Assembly: GCA_963850765.1 (NCBI GenBank)
Contig: CAWKMN010000006.1
Coordinates: forward strand, 62,001 to 126,000
Direction: 5' to 3'
Origin: CAWKMN01 sp963850765
Lineage (GTDB): Bacteria > Chloroflexota > Anaerolineae > Aggregatilineales > Aggregatilineaceae
Length of the DNA stretch: 64,000 nt
Shown here: positions 7,694 to 16,993 of the stretch, one piece after another
Numbering within the stretch: the stretch's first letter is position 1
Layout of the letters: each line of letters begins with the position of its first letter
Position numbers and translations under genes: made by a program
Notes under the pieces: model-generated
Seen by the model: the letters and a program-made list of their open reading frames with translations, nothing else
Databases searched by the model: none
Told to the model about the DNA's origin: nothing

Positions 7694-8689
7694 ATGGTTC
7701 AGAAGATCACGATCCGCGATGTGGCAGCCCGCGCTGGTGTCTCGTACCAGACGGTGTCACGCGTGCTCAACGACCGCCCGGATGTCTCCGAAGCAACACG
7801 CCAGCTTGTCAAGCAGATCATCACCGAACTGGGCTATCGCCCCAACCGCGCCGCCAAAAGTCTGGCGGGACGGCAGTCGTGCGTGTTGGGCGCGATCGTG
7901 CGCGGTTTTAACTATTTTGGGCCCTCACAGCTTGTGGCCGAAGCCGAATATGCGGCCTCTCAAGAAGGCTACGATCTGCTGGTGGACAGCGTCTCCGATT
8001 CGTCTGAAGCCGAGATCCGTTCCGCGATCGACCGGATGGACGGCTGGTCGGTGGACGGCATCCTGATCAACATCAACGTGCCCGAGACGCTCGTCCCCCG
8101 GCTTGCCCACATCCCCATTGTCCAGACGGAAATTCGCACCGGCACCACCCTACCTGCCGTCTTTGTCGATCAGGAACATGGCGTCCGGCAGGCCGTGGAA
8201 CACCTGCTGGCCCTGGGCCATACCCAATTCGCGGAGATCTCCGGGCCGTATGACTGGATCGAGGCGGTGATGCGCGACAAAGCCTGGAAGGAGACTCTCC
8301 GGCAGCACGGCATCACGCCGGGACCGAGTATCGAAGGCGATTGGACGGTCGAGGCCGGGTTCCATGCCGCGAACCGCCTGCTGGATCTGGGCGTACCGTT
8401 CACGGCGCTGGTGGTGGGCAACGACGAAATGGCGATCGGCGCGATCCACGCCTTGCAGGATCACAGGCTTGAAGTGCCCCGCGATGTATCGGTCGTCGGG
8501 ATGGACGACATCCCCCTCGCCGCGCATATTCGCCCACCCCTGACCACGGTCCGGCAGGATTTCCGAGGCTTCGGCTCAGCCGCCGTACACTATCTGCTTG
8601 AATTGATCCGCAAACCCAAATCGCGGCCGGATCAACGCGCTTTTTTGCCGGAACTGATGATTCGCCTGAGCACCGCGCCCCCGCCTTGA
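7694..8689 (+). CDS. LacI-family transcriptional regulator
   Basis: The protein has 331 residues from the ATG at 7694, preceded by AGGGA. The open frame extends upstream but only the start at 7694 gives a normal N terminus. Residues 5-55 form the LacI helix-turn-helix and hinge (ITIRDVAARAGVSYQTVSRV, then GYRPNRAAKSLAGR). The rest is the periplasmic-binding-like sensor domain, ending with the family pattern DVSVVGMDDIPLAAHIRPPL. Such regulators bind a sugar and release or bind their operators. The next genes on the same strand are a sugar ABC transporter and two glycosidases with galactosidase-type folds, so a galactoside is the likely inducer. Confidence 0.9.
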   Translation: MVQKITIRDVAARAGVSYQTVSRVLNDRPDVSEATRQLVKQIITELGYRPNRAAKSLAGRQSCVLGAIVRGFNYFGPSQLVAEAEYAASQEGYDLLVDSVSDSSEAEIRSAIDRMDGWSVDGILININVPETLVPRLAHIPIVQTEIRTGTTLPAVFVDQEHGVRQAVEHLLALGHTQFAEISGPYDWIEAVMRDKAWKETLRQHGITPGPSIEGDWTVEAGFHAANRLLDLGVPFTALVVGNDEMAIGAIHALQDHRLEVPRDVSVVGMDDIPLAAHIRPPLTTVRQDFRGFGSAAVHYLLELIRKPKSRPDQRAFLPELMIRLSTAPPP

Positions 8690-8914
8690 CCCGATGGCCG
8701 ATCCCGCCGGTAGTTTGCTGCAGGGGTCCATAACCGTGTACACGAGAAGCAGTCAGCAGGCTGTCGCGATCAGCACAAGGAGGTGTCTACCAGAAAGAAG
8801 GGATCCAATTTCGAAGGAAGGTGAGGCAGGTATCGTAAACGCTCCACTGGCATGGAGACTGCCCGCCAACTTTACCCACCACACAGCAGGTTAGGTTATA
8901 AGGAAGAAAAAGCG

Positions 8915-10225
8915 ATGTCCAAAAAATTACTCGGCTTAACTGTACTGCTCATCGTCGCGATGATTCTCCCTGCGGCCGCCTTTTTGCCGGCGCAGGCCCA
9001 GGATACACCCTCTGGCAAAATCACCGTCTGGGGCTGGAAAGCCGCCATGACCGATACGATGGTCGCCAGCGGCGTGGTGGATGATTTTAAAGCCGCCTAC
9101 CCCGATGTCGAGGTCGAGATCGTGGAATACAATCCGGCGGATGTGTATGTCAACTTCCCGCTGGCGCTGACGGCGGGCGAATCCGACCCGGACGTGGTCC
9201 TGATCGAAAGCAGCCACCTGGCCGAGATCGTAGCCTTGGGCGGGCTGCTCGACCTCACCGACAAAGTCACCCCCTACGTGGAAGACGTCAACGATTACCG
9301 CTGGCCGGATGCGACGCTCGACGGCAAGATCTACGCGATGCCGTGGGACTCCGGGCCTGTTGTGCTCTACTACCGCCGCGATGTCTTCGAAAAAGCTGGT
9401 CTGCCCACCGAGCCGGATGAGGTCAGTGAGCTGGTCGCGACCTGGGAAGGCTACCAGGATGTCTGCCGGACCATCAAGGAGGCGACCGGCCTGTACTGCT
9501 TCGCCCATAACAAGGCCAACAACTACGGCCGCCTGTACGAAATGGCGCTGTGGGAGCAAGGTCTGGGCTATTACGACGCGGAGAGCGGTGACGTCACCAT
9601 CGACAGCGCAGAGAACATCGAGACGCTGGAGATGCTCGGCAAGTTCTGGGAAGAAGATCTGGCGTCGGATAACCTGGAATGGACCGATCCCTGGTATGCC
9701 GAGTTTGCCTCGCTGGATGCTCCCGTTGCCACGCTGATCGAAGCCTCGTGGATGGACGTTTTCTTCAAGTCGTGGATCGCCCCCGGCACCGAAGGATTGT
9801 GGGGCGTTACCCGGATGCCCGCCGGACCTAACGGCGGCGCGCGGGCGGCCAATGATGGCGGCTCGACCCTGGTAATCAATGGCAAGAGCGATAACCCGGA
9901 TGCCGCGTGGGCCTTCATCGAGTTCGCGCTGGGCCGCCCGGAAAACCAGCTTAAGCTGTTCAAGGTCAGCGGGTTCATTCCCGCCCTCGAAACCACCTAC
10001 ACCGATCCGCTGTTCCAGGAGCCCGATCCCTTCTTCGCCGGGCAGCCCACCCGCGAGGTCTACGCCGATGTCGTGGCCGAGATCCCCAGCGCGACCATCT
10101 ACGGCCCGCACTACGGTGAGATGAACAGCGCGGTATCGTTCGCCATCCAGCAGTATGCCGCCGGCATGTCGGCGGAAGATGCACTGACCGAAGCCGCGGA
10201 AGAGATCCGCGCCGGCCTCGAGTAA
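8915..10225 (+). CDS. Sugar ABC transporter substrate-binding protein (CUT1 type)
   Basis: The protein has 436 residues. The ATG at 8915 is preceded by AAGGAAG and opens a clear export signal (MSKKLLGLTVLLIVAMILPA, cleavage probably after AQA near residue 29). The mature part matches family-1 extracellular solute-binding proteins: KITVWGWKAAMTDTMV at the start, YAMPWDSGPVVLYYRRDVFE in the middle and AWAFIEFALGRPENQLKLFK late. It has no lipobox cysteine, so it is either held by another means or periplasmic-like. It is the first gene of the transporter operon, and a strong hairpin follows it. Substrate inferred from the downstream galactosidases. Confidence 0.92.
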   Translation: MSKKLLGLTVLLIVAMILPAAAFLPAQAQDTPSGKITVWGWKAAMTDTMVASGVVDDFKAAYPDVEVEIVEYNPADVYVNFPLALTAGESDPDVVLIESSHLAEIVALGGLLDLTDKVTPYVEDVNDYRWPDATLDGKIYAMPWDSGPVVLYYRRDVFEKAGLPTEPDEVSELVATWEGYQDVCRTIKEATGLYCFAHNKANNYGRLYEMALWEQGLGYYDAESGDVTIDSAENIETLEMLGKFWEEDLASDNLEWTDPWYAEFASLDAPVATLIEASWMDVFFKSWIAPGTEGLWGVTRMPAGPNGGARAANDGGSTLVINGKSDNPDAAWAFIEFALGRPENQLKLFKVSGFIPALETTYTDPLFQEPDPFFAGQPTREVYADVVAEIPSATIYGPHYGEMNSAVSFAIQQYAAGMSAEDALTEAAEEIRAGLE

Positions 10226-10244
10226 CGTTCAATCAATCCGATGT

Positions 10245-10271
10245 GGGAGGGGAGCGATGCGCTTCCCTCCC
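10245..10271 (+). promoter_or_regulatory. Strong intercistronic hairpin after the binding-protein gene
   Basis: GGGAGGGGAGCG, loop ATG, then the matching arm CGCTTCCCTCCC: a 12-pair stem with one G-U pair. It has no T run, so it is more likely an RNA-stabilising or partial-stop element that keeps binding-protein transcript levels above those of the permeases. Confidence 0.6.
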
Positions 10272-10293
10272 GATTGATACCACGGAGGCCGCT

Positions 10294-11235
10294 ATGGCAG
10301 AACAATCACTGGGGCAGATCTCGGTGGTGCGCGCCCGGCGTGGACTGCTGCATGAGATCGTGCGAAACCGTTGGGCCTACCTGTTCATCTCGCCGTTTTT
10401 CATCCTGTTCGCCATTTTCCAGGCATTCCCCATCGGCTATTCCATCTACATCAGCCTGTTTGATTGGAGCGGCATCGGGCCGATGGAGTATGTCGGGCTG
10501 AAGAACTATGACTATCTGACCGGCCCCGGTGGCAAGGCGTTCCAGCAGTCGCTGCAAAACGGCGTCATTCTGTTTTTGATGTACGTGCCCGCGATGACGC
10601 TGCTGGCAATTGTGCTGGCCGTGCTGCTGAACTCAAAACGGGTGCGGGGCTTCCGCATCTACCGCACGCTGCTGTTTATGCCCTACATCACCTCGATGAT
10701 CGCGGCGGGTATCACCTTTCAACTGCTGCTTCAGCAGGATAACGGGCTGTTTAACGTCGTTCTGGAGACACTCGGTTTCTCGTCTCAACCCTGGCTGGAA
10801 ACGAAATGGCTGGCGCGTCTCTCGCTGTGCCTGTTGATCGTGTGGGGCTGGCTTGGCTACAACATGGTAATCATGCTGGCCGGGCTGCAAACCATCCCGC
10901 ACGAACTGAACGAGGCCGCCCGCATTGATGGGGCCAACGCGGCACAGGCATTCTTGCGCATCACGATCCCACTCCTGCGCCCGGTAATCGCCTTTTCGGT
11001 CATCCTCTCGACCATCGGCAGCTTCGGCCTGTTCAACGAAACACAGGCGCTCTTTAGATCCACGGGGGGGGCCGGCCCGCTGCGATCCACGCTGACGCCG
11101 CTGGTCTACATTTACAATCAGGCGTTTGGGCGTTTCGAGCTGGGACGTGCGGCCGCCGCCGGTTACATCTACTTCGCGCTCATCTTTATTCTCACCCTGA
11201 TCCAACTGCGCTTTGTTGGGCGAGAGGAAGAGTGA
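10294..11235 (+). CDS. Sugar ABC transporter permease (MalF/UgpA-like)
   Basis: The protein has 313 residues from the ATG at 10294, which has GGAGG five bases upstream. Longer starts exist but would run through the hairpin. Six membrane segments are visible, the first at about residues 26-48 (YLFISPFFILFAIFQAFPIG). The cytoplasmic EAA loop that contacts the ATPase reads NEAARIDGANAAQAFLRITI (E207). The C terminus ends in a typical IYFALIFILTLIQLRF segment. With the next gene it forms the membrane channel of a CUT1 importer. No ATPase gene is in the operon; as often in this class, a shared MsiK/MalK-type ATPase encoded elsewhere is expected. Confidence 0.92.
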   Translation: MAEQSLGQISVVRARRGLLHEIVRNRWAYLFISPFFILFAIFQAFPIGYSIYISLFDWSGIGPMEYVGLKNYDYLTGPGGKAFQQSLQNGVILFLMYVPAMTLLAIVLAVLLNSKRVRGFRIYRTLLFMPYITSMIAAGITFQLLLQQDNGLFNVVLETLGFSSQPWLETKWLARLSLCLLIVWGWLGYNMVIMLAGLQTIPHELNEAARIDGANAAQAFLRITIPLLRPVIAFSVILSTIGSFGLFNETQALFRSTGGAGPLRSTLTPLVYIYNQAFGRFELGRAAAAGYIYFALIFILTLIQLRFVGREEE

Positions 11236-11236
11236 T

Positions 11237-12121
11237 ATGGCCACCCTGACTCACCCTACCACGCGGATCAGCGCCCGCCGCCACATGTTGTTCGAATGGA
11301 GCGGCCTGGCGCTCATGCACGTCCTGCTCATTTCGGTGTCGATCTTTATGATGCTGCCGTTCGTCTGGATGGTGAGCACGTCGTTTAAGCCCCAGACGGA
11401 GATCTTCACCCGCCCGCCGATCCTGATCTCCCCCAACATGGGTCTGGAAGGCTACGAATATATCTACAACTACGAGCAGACCAACGGCGTGCTGAATGTC
11501 CTCAAAAACACGGTGGCGATCTCCATGTCGTTCACGCTGTTTTCGCTGTTCTTCTGTGCGCTCGGCGGCTACGGTTTTGCCATGTTCCGGTTTCCGGGGC
11601 GCAGGCTCCTGTTTGGCTTTCTGCTGGCGACGATGATCGTGCCCGCGGCGGTGACGATGGTGCCGACCTATGCCATGATGGTCAAATTCGACTGGATCGA
11701 TACGTACTGGCCGCTGATCGTGCCCGGCGTGGCGAACGCGTTCGGCATTTTTTTCATGCGCCAGTATATCTCGACCATCTCCAAGGAACTGCTCGACGCG
11801 GGCCGCATCGATGGGTGCAGCGAGTTCGGCCTGTTCTGGCGCATCATCGTGCCGATCATCATGCCCGGCCTGACCAGTCTCGGCCTGATCTTTTTCATGT
11901 CGTCCTGGAACAGCTACTTGTATCCTGTCATCTACCTGAAATCGCCGGAGCTTCATACACTGCCGCTGCTGATGATGCAGATGACCGGGCCGCTGGGTTT
12001 TTCGCTCTACCGGGAACAGATGGGCGTGGCCGTCATCAGCATTGTGCCCCTGCTCATCATCTTCCTGGTTTTCCAAAAGCGTTTTGTCGAGGGGATCACG
12101 TCCGGCGCGCTCAAAGGCTGA
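11237..12121 (+). CDS. Sugar ABC transporter permease (MalG/UgpE-like)
   Basis: The protein has 294 residues. ATG 11237 lies two bases after the stop of the first permease, with GAGAGGAAGAG as ribosome site. The start pattern FMMLPFVWMVSTSFKPQTEI is the signature of the second permease of CUT1 transporters. The EAA-loop equivalent is ELLDAGRIDGCSEFGLFWRI, slightly degenerate as is common in this subunit. The C terminus carries FQKRFVEGITSGALKG, the standard ending of the family. It pairs with the preceding permease. About 100 bases without obvious features separate it from the GH2 gene. Confidence 0.92.
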   Translation: MATLTHPTTRISARRHMLFEWSGLALMHVLLISVSIFMMLPFVWMVSTSFKPQTEIFTRPPILISPNMGLEGYEYIYNYEQTNGVLNVLKNTVAISMSFTLFSLFFCALGGYGFAMFRFPGRRLLFGFLLATMIVPAAVTMVPTYAMMVKFDWIDTYWPLIVPGVANAFGIFFMRQYISTISKELLDAGRIDGCSEFGLFWRIIVPIIMPGLTSLGLIFFMSSWNSYLYPVIYLKSPELHTLPLLMMQMTGPLGFSLYREQMGVAVISIVPLLIIFLVFQKRFVEGITSGALKG

Positions 12122-12218
12122 GCCGCGCTCGGCAATCGATTCCGGTCGTTCGCCCTGGTACGGTGTGCGCCATCCGTCCAGAGGTCTCGGTGGGGCTTGC
12201 GTTTGAAGGAGTAACATT

Positions 12219-14462
12219 ATGCGCATCGGGCAGAAAATCATCCCGCTGGGGTTATGCATGCTGCTGATCCTGAGCGCGCTGCCCGCCCCCTCTGCCCAGG
12301 GGAAAGAGGAATCACCACAGGTGAGGTTACAACACACGATTGAACTGAACGGCGCGTGGCATTTCCACACGGACCCCGATCGCACCGGGGAGCAAGAGGG
12401 CTGGGCCGCCCCCGATTTTGACGATGCCGGCTGGCAGTCCGTGACCGTGCCGCATACCTGGAACGTGATGCCGGCCTATGCGGATTATGATGGGTTGGCC
12501 TGGTACCGGCTCACGTTTCCGGTTGATGCCCAACTGAGTGATGCGCATCTTCGCCTGCGGTTCGACGCGGTATTCTATAAGGCGCGCGTCTGGCTCAACG
12601 GCGTGGCCTTAGGCGAACATCGTGGAGGATATACGCCGTTCGTCTTCGATGTGTCAGCGGCTGTTCGCACCGGCGAAGCGAACGTCCTGGCCGTGGAAGT
12701 CGATAACCGCCGCGCGCCCGATCGGATTCCGGCTACCCTGAGACGGGATTGGTCGTTTGACTGGTGGAACTACGGCGGTATTGTGCGCGACGTGTGGCTG
12801 CTGGCGACCAATCCCGTTTATATCGACCATCAGTTTGTGGTGGCTGAACCGGACCTGATCGACCGTGCCGATATACAGATCCGCACCCAGATCACCAACA
12901 CCTTGAATCAGGTCGCCGACATTCAGCTTGTCGTCGCCATCCACGATGAAGCGACCGGCACACCCGTTTGGACGTCAGAAGATGATCCTCAACTGACCGC
13001 TCATTCGACAGTTCAGGCGCAGGAAACATCTGAGATCGAGCTTGCCACGACGCTGCCCGATCCCATCCTCTGGCATTTTGATCAGCCGCATCTGTATACG
13101 CTGGTCGCCGAACTGCACGACAGCGCCGGTCACGTGTTACACCAGACAGAAACGACGTTCGGGATTCGTAAAATCGAGATCAAAGACGCGCACTTTTATC
13201 TGAACGGGGAGTGGGTGCGGCTGGTCGGTCTGACACGTCACGCCGATTCGCCCGAACACGGTTTGGCCGAAACCGTCGCTGTCATGGCCGCCGACTACGA
13301 TGATCTTAAACGCCTGAACGTGGTCTTCTCGCGCCCGGTTCACTATCCGCAGGACGATTTCATCCTGGACTACTGCGACCGCAACGGGATTTTGCTGATC
13401 CCGGAAGTGCCCGCCTGGCAGCTCACCGGTGGGCAGATGCAGCAGGACAGCATGATCGACCTTGAAAAGCAGCAGCTCCGCGAGATGGTCGAGCAGGCCT
13501 TTAACCATCCGAGCGTGTGGGCGTGGAGTCTGGCGAATGAGATTGAATCGGAGACCCCCGCGGGGCACGAGTTCGTCCAGGAGATGGTCGCCTATCTCAA
13601 GTCCCTCGACCCTGCGCGGCCGGTCAGTTTCGCCTCGAACCGGCTCGGAAGCCAGCCCGAACGAGATGCCACGCAGTACGCCGACTTTGTGCTGATGAAC
13701 CAGTACTTCGGCACCTGGGTTGGACCCAAGCAGGGGCTTGGCCCGGCGCTCGATGCCATTCATCGCGCCTGGCCGGACAAGCTGGTGATCATCTCGGAGT
13801 TTGGTTTTGAACCGCGCTGGAACCGGCTGTGGGGGCCGGATACGTCAGGACTCAACCATGAGCAGTTTTATTTCGTCACGGATGAGGAACTGACCGATCC
13901 GGCAGCGATTGACCATGAGCGGCAGAAGCTGATCCGCGAACAACTGGCGGTTATGCGCGAGCGAGATTTTGTCAACGGCGCGATCTTCTGGACTTACCAG
14001 GACTATCGCACGCCGACCGGGTTTGAGATGGGTGTTGTCAACAGCAGCCGGGAGCCTAACGGCGCATATGACGTCCTGCGCGAAGAATTCGCCCCGGCGC
14101 TGTTCCAGCAGATCGAGCATCAACCTGCCCAGCTGGTCTCCGGACAGCCGGTAACAACGCAGGTCACGATCTGGAGTCGTGGCCCGGTTGAAACTGAGAT
14201 GCCAGCCTACACGCTGCGCGGCTATACGCTCCGCTGGCAGGTGTTGAATAGCCCAGGCGCTCAGGTCTTGCAGCAGGGCGAGATCGCGCTGCCGGTTCTT
14301 GAACCGGATTCTACATGGAATGGGGAGTTTTCCTGGACAGCACCAGAGAATCCGTCTTTCACGCTGCGCCTGTCCATCGTTCGCCCGAATGGTTTTGTCA
14401 GCCTCGAAAAAGAAATCGCGGCCGATCACCATTCACTGACAGCATTTCACCGAGAGGAATAA
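12219..14462 (+). CDS. Secreted glycoside hydrolase family 2 enzyme (beta-galactosidase/glucuronidase-like)
   Basis: The protein has 747 residues. It has a signal peptide (MRIGQKIIPLGLCMLLILSA, cleavage after APSAQG) and then the GH2 sugar-binding jelly roll (YRLTFPVDAQ, VWLNGVALGEHRGGYTPFVF), an immunoglobulin-like domain and the TIM barrel. The acid/base is Glu441 in SLANEIESE and the nucleophile Glu527 in VIISEFGFE. The last 130 residues look like another beta-sandwich. ATG 12219 has GAAGGAG upstream. Being exported while the GH42 partner is not, it probably trims an extracellular oligosaccharide before import. The exact glycoside (galactose, glucuronate or mannose) cannot be read from sequence. 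Confidence 0.88.
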   Translation: MRIGQKIIPLGLCMLLILSALPAPSAQGKEESPQVRLQHTIELNGAWHFHTDPDRTGEQEGWAAPDFDDAGWQSVTVPHTWNVMPAYADYDGLAWYRLTFPVDAQLSDAHLRLRFDAVFYKARVWLNGVALGEHRGGYTPFVFDVSAAVRTGEANVLAVEVDNRRAPDRIPATLRRDWSFDWWNYGGIVRDVWLLATNPVYIDHQFVVAEPDLIDRADIQIRTQITNTLNQVADIQLVVAIHDEATGTPVWTSEDDPQLTAHSTVQAQETSEIELATTLPDPILWHFDQPHLYTLVAELHDSAGHVLHQTETTFGIRKIEIKDAHFYLNGEWVRLVGLTRHADSPEHGLAETVAVMAADYDDLKRLNVVFSRPVHYPQDDFILDYCDRNGILLIPEVPAWQLTGGQMQQDSMIDLEKQQLREMVEQAFNHPSVWAWSLANEIESETPAGHEFVQEMVAYLKSLDPARPVSFASNRLGSQPERDATQYADFVLMNQYFGTWVGPKQGLGPALDAIHRAWPDKLVIISEFGFEPRWNRLWGPDTSGLNHEQFYFVTDEELTDPAAIDHERQKLIREQLAVMRERDFVNGAIFWTYQDYRTPTGFEMGVVNSSREPNGAYDVLREEFAPALFQQIEHQPAQLVSGQPVTTQVTIWSRGPVETEMPAYTLRGYTLRWQVLNSPGAQVLQQGEIALPVLEPDSTWNGEFSWTAPENPSFTLRLSIVRPNGFVSLEKEIAADHHSLTAFHREE

Positions 14463-14466
14463 CGCC

Positions 14467-16494
14467 ATGATTCGTTATGGTGCCGATTATTATCCCGAAC
14501 ACTGGCCCGAACAACGGTGGGCGCTCGATGCCCGGCTGATGCAGGAAGCCGGCTTTAACGTCGTGCGGCTGGCCGAGTTCGCCTGGAGCCGGATGGAACC
14601 CGCGGACGGCCAGTTCGATTTTGCCTGGCTGGATCGCGCCATCGATCTGCTCGGCGCACACGGGATGGATGTGGTCCTGGGCACGCCGACTGCGTCGCCT
14701 CCACCCTGGCTGATGGCGCAGCATCCTGACGTATTTAACGTCTGGGCCGATGGCACACGCGCGACCTATGGCAGCCGCCGCACCACCTGTCCTACCAATC
14801 CGGCGTTCCGCGCGTCGGGCGAACGGATCACCCGCGCCATGGCCGATCACTACCACGACCACCCGCGCGTGATCGGCTGGCAGATCGACAATGAATTTGG
14901 CGATCCGTGCTACTGCGATCGGTGCCGGGCGGCGTTTCAGGCGTGGCTGCAAGCCCACTATGAGTCGCTGTCGGCGCTGAATGATGCGTGGGGCACCGTC
15001 TTTTGGAGCCACGAATACACCGACTGGGCGCAAGTCCCCCTGCCGATGGTGACGACTCGCAACCCGGTCGGGCCAGATACCAGCATCGTGGCCAATCCGG
15101 GGCTGGCACTGGACTTCGCGCGGTTTGTTTCGGATACCTATGTCGATTTCCAGAACGGGCAGTTGGCCATTCTGCGCGCGACCTGCCCCGGCCATTTTAT
15201 CACGCACAATTTTATGGGCTTCAGCTACGACCGGCTCAATTACTTTGATCTGGCCGCGCCGCTGGATCTGGTCACGTGGGATAATTATCCGCGCGGCTTC
15301 TGGCTGAACGACGACAAAAAAGCCCCCGCCGATCTCGCGCTGGAACACGCCACCATGTACGGGTTGAAGCAGCTGCCTTTCTGGGTGATGGAAGCCGAAA
15401 GCGGCCGGACCGGGTGGCAGATCATGGGCTCGATCCCCCGGCCCGGCGAGATACGCCTGTGGGCCTATCAGGCCGTCGCGCACGGTGCGGACGGCGTGGT
15501 GTTTTTCCGGTGGCGGAGCTGCCGCTTCGGCACAGAGCAGTTCTGGCAGGGCATTCTGGATCACGACGGCATTCCTCGCCGGCGCTACTATGAAGTGAAG
15601 CAGATGGGCCGCGAGCTCAAGCGGGTGGGGGGTGAGATCGTCAGGACCGGCGTGCGCGCCGAAGCCGCCATTATGCTGTCCTACAATTCGCGCTTTGCCC
15701 TGCAAGCACAGCCGAACAGCGCGGCCCTCAGCTACGCGCAGCACCTGCGCGACTATTATGCCGCCCTGCACCGCCAGCATATCCCGGCGGCGATCGTCGC
15801 GCCGGACGACGATCTGACCTCCTATCGACTGGTCATCATCCCGGCGTTGTACATCACCGAAGAGCCGACGGTCGCCCACCTCCGCCAATTTGTGGAACAA
15901 GGCGGGACGCTCGTGATCACCGCGCGATCGGGCTTCAAGAATCATCACAATGCCGTCGTCGATCAACCTCTGCCGGGTTTGTTGGCGGAGTTATGTGGTA
16001 TCGAAATCGATGATATGGATGTGCTCCGCCCCGGCCAGCGGCGGCGGCTCGAATTCGAACTGGGCCGGGACGATCAGGGCGCGGCAACGGCGTTGTGCGA
16101 GGTGCTGGCGCTTCGGGGAGCGGAGACGCTCGCCTGTTATGCCGAAGACTACTACACCGGCCAGCCGGCGGCAGCGGTTCATCGGCTCGGCCAGGGCTAT
16201 GTGATATACGTCGGCACGATGGGTGATACGGCGCTTGTGACCCAGATCGTGAGCCGGGGGCTGCGTCTGGCCGGCCTGAAGCCATTGGCGACTGCGTCTG
16301 GGGACGTGGAGATCACCCGGCGCACGCGCGACGGTGTGAGCCTGCTCTTTGTGCTCAACCATACGGCCGAGCCGCAGGCCGTTCGTCTCGACGGCGCGTA
16401 TCAGGACCGGCTGAGCGGTATCCCCCGCTACGGAACGGTCTCGCTGGCCCCGTATGATGTGCTCATCCTGAGTAAAACGAGCGAGGAGGCTTAA
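14467..16494 (+). CDS. Beta-galactosidase, glycoside hydrolase family 42
   Basis: The protein has 675 residues, normal for GH42. It starts MIRYGADYYPEHWPEQRWAL, the family opening, with no signal peptide, so it acts in the cytoplasm. The acid/base is Glu143 (QIDNEFGD), the nucleophile Glu309 (FWVMEAESG). Four cysteines, Cys108, Cys148, Cys150 and Cys153 (CYCDRC), match the zinc-binding set known from the Thermus enzyme. A trimerisation domain follows from about residue 395 (AAIMLSYNSRFALQAQ) and a small beta domain at the end. It starts four bases after the GH2 gene and is the last gene of the operon, followed by a terminator. It should cleave imported beta-galactosides. Confidence 0.93.
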   Translation: MIRYGADYYPEHWPEQRWALDARLMQEAGFNVVRLAEFAWSRMEPADGQFDFAWLDRAIDLLGAHGMDVVLGTPTASPPPWLMAQHPDVFNVWADGTRATYGSRRTTCPTNPAFRASGERITRAMADHYHDHPRVIGWQIDNEFGDPCYCDRCRAAFQAWLQAHYESLSALNDAWGTVFWSHEYTDWAQVPLPMVTTRNPVGPDTSIVANPGLALDFARFVSDTYVDFQNGQLAILRATCPGHFITHNFMGFSYDRLNYFDLAAPLDLVTWDNYPRGFWLNDDKKAPADLALEHATMYGLKQLPFWVMEAESGRTGWQIMGSIPRPGEIRLWAYQAVAHGADGVVFFRWRSCRFGTEQFWQGILDHDGIPRRRYYEVKQMGRELKRVGGEIVRTGVRAEAAIMLSYNSRFALQAQPNSAALSYAQHLRDYYAALHRQHIPAAIVAPDDDLTSYRLVIIPALYITEEPTVAHLRQFVEQGGTLVITARSGFKNHHNAVVDQPLPGLLAELCGIEIDDMDVLRPGQRRRLEFELGRDDQGAATALCEVLALRGAETLACYAEDYYTGQPAAAVHRLGQGYVIYVGTMGDTALVTQIVSRGLRLAGLKPLATASGDVEITRRTRDGVSLLFVLNHTAEPQAVRLDGAYQDRLSGIPRYGTVSLAPYDVLILSKTSEEA

Positions 16495-16577
16495 CTCAGG
16501 TTCTTGCGAAAATATTCAGAAAACGCTTGAACCACAGAGACGCAGAGATCGCAGAGAAATTGAGGGACAGCTGAGAG

Positions 16578-16608
16578 CAGGGGCGGGTTTGTTAACCCGC
16601 CCTGTTTT
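16578..16608 (+). terminator. Rho-independent terminator of the galactoside operon
   Basis: CAGGGGCGGGTT, loop TGTT, then AACCCGCCCTG followed by TTTT. The stem has at least eleven pairs with one bulged G. Confidence 0.75.
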
Positions 16609-16622
16609 GTCAAGATTTGGAA

Positions 16623-16787
16623 GGTGTTATGCACTGTATTCCCTTTACCCAGAGGTTTTCCCCCGTGAGTTAGCCCCTCCCTAAATCCCTCCCCACAGGT
16701 GGAGAGGGACTTATGGCGCTCCCCTTTCTCCACAGTGTGGGGAAAGGGCAGCCTGGGGGATAGGGGCAAAAATGCATAGCAGGCTCT
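16623..16787. repeat. Inverted-repeat element (CCCTCCCTAAATCCC family), diverged ends
   Basis: The left end GGTGTTATGCA and the right end TGCATAGCAGGCT are an imperfect inverted pair. The inside holds CCCCTCCCTAAATCCCTCCC and a hairpin-forming CCCCTTTCTCC/GGGGAAAGGG. It is the same element as the better preserved copy at 25130-25292. Confidence 0.65.
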
Positions 16788-16976
16788 AACGTAGAGCAGC
16801 ACCATCCCTACACAATCCAAGCCTTCAGGCGATCGTATTCCAGGTTCTGTACGCTCCACGCGGCTTCGTCGCCCTGATTGGTTTTCGACCCGTTCGCGCC
16901 CATCCGTGATCGAGGCATGTGATTTATCTGCTCCACCCCCGTTTAAGGACTCATACGACTTGAATACGATTTATTT

Positions 16977-16993
16977 ATGATTTATGTAATCAT
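16977..16993. promoter_or_regulatory. AT-rich palindrome upstream of the DUF362 operon
   Basis: ATGATT, five bases, AATCAT. A TATAAT sits at 17012-17017 but without a good -35 box. It may be an operator for the 17069-20446 operon. Confidence 0.35.

Noticed and set aside
11192..12385. 397-codon minus-strand frame over the second permease and GH2 start
   Set aside because: It is His/Arg/Asp-rich shadow translation spanning a gene boundary on the other strand.
14398..15966. 522-codon minus-strand frame opposite the GH42 gene
   Set aside because: It mirrors a high-GC coding strand and has no recognisable motif; the GH42 catalytic residues prove the plus-strand gene.
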